This document shows positions 5,963-9,801 of a DNA stretch of 9,801 bases, piece by piece. A program made the translations under genes and the position numbers. Under the pieces are notes generated by a model. It worked only from the letters and a program-made list of their open reading frames with translations, did no database searches and had not been told where the DNA came from. Positions within the stretch are counted from its first letter, which is position 1. Each line of letters opens with the position of its first letter. The stretch spans positions 1 through 9,801 of the forward strand of contig CALAUZ010000064.1 in NCBI GenBank assembly GCA_937892105.1, in the 5' to 3' direction. The DNA is from an uncultured Fretibacterium sp. (GTDB lineage: Bacteria; Synergistota; Synergistia; Synergistales; Aminobacteriaceae).

Positions 5963-7846
5963 GTGAGCAAAGCAAAGTTTTGGGCGTTCGTTATGGTTAT
6001 GGCGATGATTGTTTTTGCGTCAATCAATTCTGGCTGCGGAAGCTCAAGCAGTGGCCCCATCAACAGCAGAGACTCAGAGGTTCAAACATACGTCAATGAG
6101 CTAATCTCTGAGGGAGTACTCGATTCAGATGAGACACTTCCTGACAGCGCGGTGAACTACAACACAAGCTCAACGGCTAAATCACTCTCGCAATCAACGG
6201 CGACTCAGGTTACGCAGGGAGAAACTTTAAGCCCCGTTGCGTTGTCGCTAGGATTTGAGACTGACATATGGAATGTTTACGTCAACAACACGCTAGCGAC
6301 TTCGGCATATTCCCCCGGAGTCAGTGCAAACGAGTTCAAAGCGTCAGCATCAGGCGTAACAATCTCGGTGAGTTCGTCATCATCGGCGCAAATCACTTTT
6401 AACACTTCGGATATGAGTACTGGAAGCAATGCTGTAGCTGTGGCATTCGTGCCTTACGCCTCAAAGCCAAATCAGGAAATCGGCCGTACAACTCTCGGTA
6501 CAGTAACGGTATCAGCGCAGAGCAACGGCAACACAATCAGCGGCGACAAATCCGGGGACAACAACAACGCCCCCACGAGTAATGACCAGTCCGGCAACAA
6601 TAACACCAACAACAATAACGGCAACACAACGAGCAATGACCAATCCGGCAACACTGACACTAACAGCAACACAAACACAGACACAAATACTGACAGCAAC
6701 ACGACAACAGGCGACTCATACAGCGCGACAACTGCGGGAGCTCACGCAATCGAACTCACCAGCGGAACAGCAACATACAACAATATAACCGTAACGAAAA
6801 CTGGTGATGTTTCCGGGCAGGATGACGATTACGACTGGAAAGGCACAAACGCCGCAATTCTCGCCAGCGGAGGAGCTGTCCTCAATATAACAGGGTCTTC
6901 AACGACAATCACCACAAACGCCAAATACGGCAATGCGGTATTCTCTTACGGCGGGAATAACAGCAATTCCAGCAACAACCAAGGCGACGGCACAACAATA
7001 AATATTTCCGACGCTACAATCACAACAAGCTCGAACAATTCCGGCGGAATAATGACAACTGGCGGAGGCACAATGAACGCCAGCAACCTCACTATAACCA
7101 CGTCAGGAGGCTCAAGCGCGGCTATACGTTCTGACAGCGGCGGCGGTACTGTAACTGTAAACGGAGGCTCATACACCGCAAACGGTCAAGGCTCACCGGC
7201 GATATATTCAACGGCAGCTATAAGTGTTACGGACGCTGATTTGACTTCTGGAATCGCGCAGGTTGTAGTTATTGAGGGCGGAAACTCTGTAACGCTCGAT
7301 AATTGCATTCTTGACGCTCACCACACCAAGAAGAACGGCCAAGACTCAACGTATCAGGCTGTATTAATCTACAAATCAATGTCAAAGGATGCTTCAAGCG
7401 GAAAATCAACCTTCACCATGACTGACGGCAGCCTCACCAATGCGAACGGCGATATATTCTGCGTAACCAACACCACAACAGAAATCAATCTTTCAGGCGT
7501 GGCAATCACCAACAATGACTCATCCGGGAATTTCCTCCGTGCAGAGGGTCAAAGCTGGGGGACTTCAGGCAGTAACGGCGGAACAGTTACGCTCAATGCT
7601 TCAGGGCAGGACATTGACGGGGATATAGTTGTTGACAGCTCGTCATCACTTACGCTGAATCTTTCTGACAGCTCCACATTCAGCGGGGCAATCAACACTT
7701 CAGGCTCAGCGGGAACGGTGAACGTTACAATCGAGTCCGGCTCAACATGGACTCTCACAGGAAATTCATACGTCTCATCACTCAGCAACAACGGAACAAT
7801 CAACAAGGGAAGCTACACTCTTTACGTGAACGGCACAGCACAATAG
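5963..7846 (+). CDS. Secreted, probably lipid-anchored beta-helix surface protein with Asn/Ser/Thr-rich linker
   Basis: A 627-aa protein starting at GTG 5963. Residues 1-24 form a signal peptide (MSKAKFWAFVMVMAMIVFAS). C25 follows in INSGC, an imperfect lipobox with Asn at -3; lipidation is likely, and plain secretion is the alternative. Residues about 31-187 are a Ser-rich domain I do not recognise. About 188-252 is a low-complexity Asn/Thr/Ser/Asp linker with a duplicated TSNDQSGN. From about 253 to the end are short beta-strand repeats (TINISDATITT, TMNASNLTITT, TVTVNGGSYTA, VTLDNCILDA) typical of a right-handed parallel beta-helix. From memory they resemble gut-anaerobe proteins labelled carbohydrate-binding domain-containing, with the late SWGTSGSNGGTVTLNA segment (531-546) characteristic. 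There is no autotransporter barrel, LPxTG or SLH domain, so the lipid would be the only anchor. An adhesin or glycan-binding role is inference. It sits 4 bp after the aminotransferase and ends at an intrinsic terminator. Confidence 0.85.
   Translation: MSKAKFWAFVMVMAMIVFASINSGCGSSSSGPINSRDSEVQTYVNELISEGVLDSDETLPDSAVNYNTSSTAKSLSQSTATQVTQGETLSPVALSLGFETDIWNVYVNNTLATSAYSPGVSANEFKASASGVTISVSSSSSAQITFNTSDMSTGSNAVAVAFVPYASKPNQEIGRTTLGTVTVSAQSNGNTISGDKSGDNNNAPTSNDQSGNNNTNNNNGNTTSNDQSGNTDTNSNTNTDTNTDSNTTTGDSYSATTAGAHAIELTSGTATYNNITVTKTGDVSGQDDDYDWKGTNAAILASGGAVLNITGSSTTITTNAKYGNAVFSYGGNNSNSSNNQGDGTTINISDATITTSSNNSGGIMTTGGGTMNASNLTITTSGGSSAAIRSDSGGGTVTVNGGSYTANGQGSPAIYSTAAISVTDADLTSGIAQVVVIEGGNSVTLDNCILDAHHTKKNGQDSTYQAVLIYKSMSKDASSGKSTFTMTDGSLTNANGDIFCVTNTTTEINLSGVAITNNDSSGNFLRAEGQSWGTSGSNGGTVTLNASGQDIDGDIVVDSSSSLTLNLSDSSTFSGAINTSGSAGTVNVTIESGSTWTLTGNSYVSSLSNNGTINKGSYTLYVNGTAQ
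6575..6653 (+). repeat. Direct repeat of about 25 bp with 54-bp period in the linker
   Basis: Bases 6575-6599 and 6629-6653 are near-identical (ACGAGYAATGACCARTCCGG core) and encode TSNDQSGN twice, 18 codons apart. They lie in an AAC/ACA-rich low-complexity stretch (about 6530-6715) encoding the flexible linker between the N-terminal domain and the beta-helix. The in-frame period suggests expansion by slippage or unequal recombination. Confidence 0.7.
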
Positions 7847-7868
7847 CATAAAGTCCCAGTAATTTACG

Positions 7869-7903
7869 GCATCCTCTCTAATTGCGGGGAGGGTGCTTTT
7901 TTT
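7869..7903 (+). terminator. Intrinsic terminator after the beta-helix gene
   Basis: GCATCCTCTC (7869-7878) pairs with GGGAGGGTGC (7887-7896) over 10 bp, two of them G-T wobbles, around an 8-nt loop, followed by seven Ts (7897-7903). It starts 22 nt past the stop codon and closes the aminotransferase/beta-helix operon, making pgi a separate unit. Confidence 0.88.
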
Positions 7904-7917
7904 GTGGCTGATTCTGA

Positions 7918-7953
7918 TACAATATACATATCCCAAAAAATTCAAACAGGAGG
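7918..7953 (+). promoter_or_regulatory. Possible -10 element and strong ribosome binding site of pgi
   Basis: TACAAT at 7918-7923 is a good -10 candidate placed about 40 nt before the gene, but no convincing -35 lies 16-18 bp upstream, where the terminator T-run sits. AGGAGG (7948-7953) is a perfect ribosome binding site 9 nt before ATG 7963 and fixes the pgi start. The remaining intergenic bases hold nothing else recognisable. Confidence 0.5.
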
Positions 7954-7962
7954 CATATTTTC

Positions 7963-9270
7963 ATGACAGGCTTTGACTATAGCAACGCCGCAAGATTCGT
8001 GCGTCCCCATGAAGTTGACAGCATGAAGGCAATCACACTCGCCGCGGCTGACCTTCTCAAATCACGCAAAGGCGCGGGAAATGATTTTCTCGGCTGGATA
8101 GATCTCCCCGTCAATTACGACAAGGAAGAGTTCGGACGCATTAAGATGGCCGCGAAAAAGATTCAGAGCGACTCGGAGATTCTTCTTGTTGCTGGCATTG
8201 GAGGGTCATATCTCGGCGCAAGGGCAGCTATTGAGTTCCTCCGCCACGGATTCAACAATGACCTTACACCCGAAGCACGCAAAGCCCCTCGGATTTACTA
8301 CATTGGCAACAGCATGAACAGCACCTACATTCAGGACATAATCGACCTGCTTGAAGGGCATGATTTCTCGGTGAACGTAATCTCCAAATCTGGCACAACA
8401 ACTGAGACTGCAATAGCGTTCAGGGTATTTCGCGATTTGCTCATCAAGAAATACGGTGCAAAAGAGGCCGCAAAACGTATTTACGCCACAACCGACAAGG
8501 CGAGGGGAGCACTGAAGACTCTTGCTGATACAGAGGGCTATGAATCGTTCGTGATTCCTGATGATGTAGGCGGAAGGTTCTCTGTGCTTACGGCTGTAGG
8601 ATTGCTTCCGATTGCGGCGAGTGGTGCAGATATTGACGCTCTCATGGCCGGAGCTGCTGCGGGGCGTGAAGTTGCGTTGAATAAGCCATTTGAGGAGAAC
8701 CCTGCGCTACAGTATGCTGCGTTGAGGAATATCCTTCACCGCAAAGGGAAAACAGTTGAGATCCTCGCGAATTATGAGCCGTCAATGCATTACATTTCGG
8801 AATGGTGGAAACAGCTTTACGGCGAGTCAGAAGGCAAAGACCAGCGCGGAATCTTCCCGGCAAGCGTTGACCTCACAACGGATTTGCACTCAATGGGGCA
8901 GTTCATCCAGGATGGCGACAGAATCATGTTTGAGACTGTGATGAACATTCAGAACGCACGCAGAGATTTTGAGCTTTCATCGCAGGAAAATGACCTTGAC
9001 GGACTGAATTACCTTGCTGGAAAGAAAATGAGCTGGGTGAATCAGTGCGCCATGCAGGGGACAATAGCGGCTCATGTTGACGGAGGAGTCCCGAATTTGA
9101 TGGTGAGCATTCCTGCGCAGGATGAGAAATCGCTGGGAGATTTATTCTACTTCTTTGAGTTTGCTTGCGGTGTGTCAGGGTATATCAGCGGGATTAACCC
9201 GTTCAACCAGCCCGGAGTCGAGTTCTACAAGGCTAATATGTTCAAACTTTTGGGGAAACCTGGAAAGTAA
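7963..9270 (+). CDS. pgi: Glucose-6-phosphate isomerase
   Basis: A complete 435-aa cytoplasmic phosphoglucose isomerase of the short Bacillus-type family. It interconverts glucose 6-phosphate and fructose 6-phosphate. The SIS sugar-phosphate motifs are clear: [12 protein letters not shown] (77-88) and [11 protein letters not shown] (140-150). PGI signature [13 protein letters not shown] spans 201-213, and the C-terminal signature [12 protein letters not shown] spans 412-423. By family alignment the catalytic residues are E288 (GESEGK), H309 (DLHSMGQ) and K423; all are present. It stands alone between two intrinsic terminators with its own ribosome binding site, suggesting constitutive monocistronic expression. 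Its C/G-ending codons look richer than in the ABC genes of this window. It would link glycolysis or gluconeogenesis to hexose supply for glycan synthesis; no other glycolytic gene is adjacent. Confidence 0.97.
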   Translation: MTGFDYSNAARFVRPHEVDSMKAITLAAADLLKSRKGAGNDFLGWIDLPVNYDKEEFGRIKMAAKKIQSDSEILLVAGIGGSYLGARAAIEFLRHGFNNDLTPEARKAPRIYYIGNSMNSTYIQDIIDLLEGHDFSVNVISKSGTTTETAIAFRVFRDLLIKKYGAKEAAKRIYATTDKARGALKTLADTEGYESFVIPDDVGGRFSVLTAVGLLPIAASGADIDALMAGAAAGREVALNKPFEENPALQYAALRNILHRKGKTVEILANYEPSMHYISEWWKQLYGESEGKDQRGIFPASVDLTTDLHSMGQFIQDGDRIMFETVMNIQNARRDFELSSQENDLDGLNYLAGKKMSWVNQCAMQGTIAAHVDGGVPNLMVSIPAQDEKSLGDLFYFFEFACGVSGYISGINPFNQPGVEFYKANMFKLLGKPGK

Positions 9271-9288
9271 TTACGTGAAGGAAATTTG

Positions 9289-9322
9289 CGCCCCCGGTTG
9301 ACATGGCCGGGGGTGTTTTTTT
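9289..9322 (+). terminator. Intrinsic terminator after pgi
   Basis: CCCCCGG (9291-9297) pairs perfectly with CCGGGGG (9307-9313), extendable outward by a G-T wobble and a C-G pair to 9289/9315, with a 9-nt loop. Seven Ts (9316-9322) follow. It lies between convergent genes; the minus-strand side lacks a good T run, so it mainly serves pgi. Confidence 0.92.
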
Positions 9323-9327
9323 GTGCC

Positions 9328-9801
9328 TTAGAGCAGACCGAAAAGAGCCTTAAATTTCCCGAAAAGAGTTAATCTTATGTCGCCTGTCCTAAACTCAGGA
9401 GAGAATACAATCTTCAGCCTTGACATGATATTTTCCTTATAGCCCGCGACTGTCTCAAGAGTTTTCCGCGCCTCCTGTGAGACATATTCACCGTAAACAT
9501 CAAGAATAGAGCGAGCAAGCCTAACTTCCTTCCCAGTTTCACCTGTAATGACGCGCCATTCCTTTATCACACGCCCTGCAAGCCCCAAAGGACTCCCCGC
9601 TGCATTCCGGCCGTGTTGTCTGTAGCGTATATGAGCCTCTGGATCGCATATCACTGCTCCTCCTGTTGACAGAGCCAGCGAAACAATAAAGCTATCATGA
9701 TTTTGAGAGAGCATATCATCAGTAACAGGACGCGACATGAGCAACCTGCGCAGGCTTGAGTTCATCATCATGGTACACCCCCCAAGTGAACGCCTTGTAA
9801 T
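9328..9801 (-). CDS. Family 2 glycosyltransferase, C-terminal part (rhamnosyltransferase-like, 5' partial)
   Basis: The frame is open to the right edge, so the apparent ATG at 9771 is internal; 157 C-terminal residues are visible. Counting from the edge, SLGGCTMMMN (5-14) matches the G-C-T-M-x-x-N strand after the catalytic core of GT-A family 2 enzymes. It is followed by NHDSFIVSLA (34-43), whose HD precedes the catalytic-base region, and YRQHGRNAAGS (60-70). The YRQHG-x-N pair with HD is typical of rhamnosyl- and galactosyl-type transferases of O-antigen or capsule synthesis. The N-terminal nucleotide-sugar half with its DxD motif lies outside the window. No transmembrane segment is seen in the visible part. 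It probably transfers a sugar to a surface polysaccharide at the cytoplasmic membrane face; the sugar is unknown. It is convergent with pgi, ending 5 bp beyond its terminator. Confidence 0.82.
   Translation of the reverse strand: MTRRSLGGCTMMMNSSLRRLLMSRPVTDDMLSQNHDSFIVSLALSTGGAVICDPEAHIRYRQHGRNAAGSPLGLAGRVIKEWRVITGETGKEVRLARSILDVYGEYVSQEARKTLETVAGYKENIMSRLKIVFSPEFRTGDIRLTLFGKFKALFGLL

Noticed and set aside
6575..6720. CRISPR-like or satellite repeat array
   Set aside because: There are only two similar units, no uniform spacers, and the repeat keeps the reading frame; it is coding low complexity.
6472..7806. Minus-strand ORFs rich in Val/Leu/Pro opposite the beta-helix gene
   Set aside because: They are reverse complements of AAC/ACA/GGC-rich codons; their composition follows from the linker and repeats, not from selection as proteins.
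9298..9303. TTGACA promoter box between pgi and the glycosyltransferase
   Set aside because: It lies in the loop of the pgi terminator, has no -10 partner, and points into the antisense side of the glycosyltransferase.
9772..9801. ATG 9771 as true start of the glycosyltransferase
   Set aside because: The frame stays open to the edge and the upstream codons (SLGGCT) complete a conserved GT2 motif, so the gene continues beyond the window.

Overview
The window reads as ordinary chromosomal DNA of an anaerobic, probably gut- or rumen-associated bacterium. The pointers to anaerobic life are a flavin/Fe-S NADPH-linked oxidoreductase pair of the NfnAB/SudAB type and an FtsX-type ABC system of the kind found in anaerobe iron-handling loci. 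A lipoprotein-like signal and a large Ser/Thr/Asn-rich beta-helix surface protein also fit a gut commensal. Gene style reminds me of Synergistota (Bacillota are an alternative), but this is an impression without a database search. No rRNA, tRNA, IS element, CRISPR array, phage gene or origin is visible.

Layout. (1) 1-2572, plus strand: an open frame entering from the left edge is a chimera of a MalQ (4-alpha-glucanotransferase) interior fragment joined in frame near base 345 to an N-terminally truncated NfnA-like FAD/NAD/[2Fe-2S] subunit. It is followed 2 bp later by a complete GltA/NfnB-like flavoprotein. (2) 2581-4683, minus strand: a compact AT-rich operon encodes a 70-aa two-TM DUF4418-like protein with a TTG start, an FtsX/MacB-like permease and its ATPase, with 3-bp gaps. 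(3) 4684-4806: an intergenic region with back-to-back divergent promoters whose -35 boxes overlap. (4) 4807-7846, plus strand: a class I PLP aminotransferase followed after 4 bp by a 627-aa secreted or lipid-anchored beta-helix protein, closed by an intrinsic terminator. (5) 7963-9270: pgi with its own strong ribosome binding site and intrinsic terminator. (6) 9328-9801, minus strand: the C-terminal part of a family 2 glycosyltransferase that runs off the right edge.

How the genes fit together. NfnA and NfnB homologues together move electrons between NAD(H), NADP(H) and ferredoxin. The ABC unit probably belongs to metal (iron) handling. Pgi links glucose-6-phosphate and fructose-6-phosphate and is convergent with a surface-glycan glycosyltransferase. 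The regions look functionally independent. The malQ::nfnA junction sits in a motif shared by both families, so a recombination scar or an assembly chimera must be considered before the left end is interpreted biologically. I found no convincing new multi-gene system. The points most worth a second look are the chimeric junction, the Cys/Met/His loop of the small membrane protein next to a permease with a Cys-Cys pair, and the aminotransferase/beta-helix pairing.
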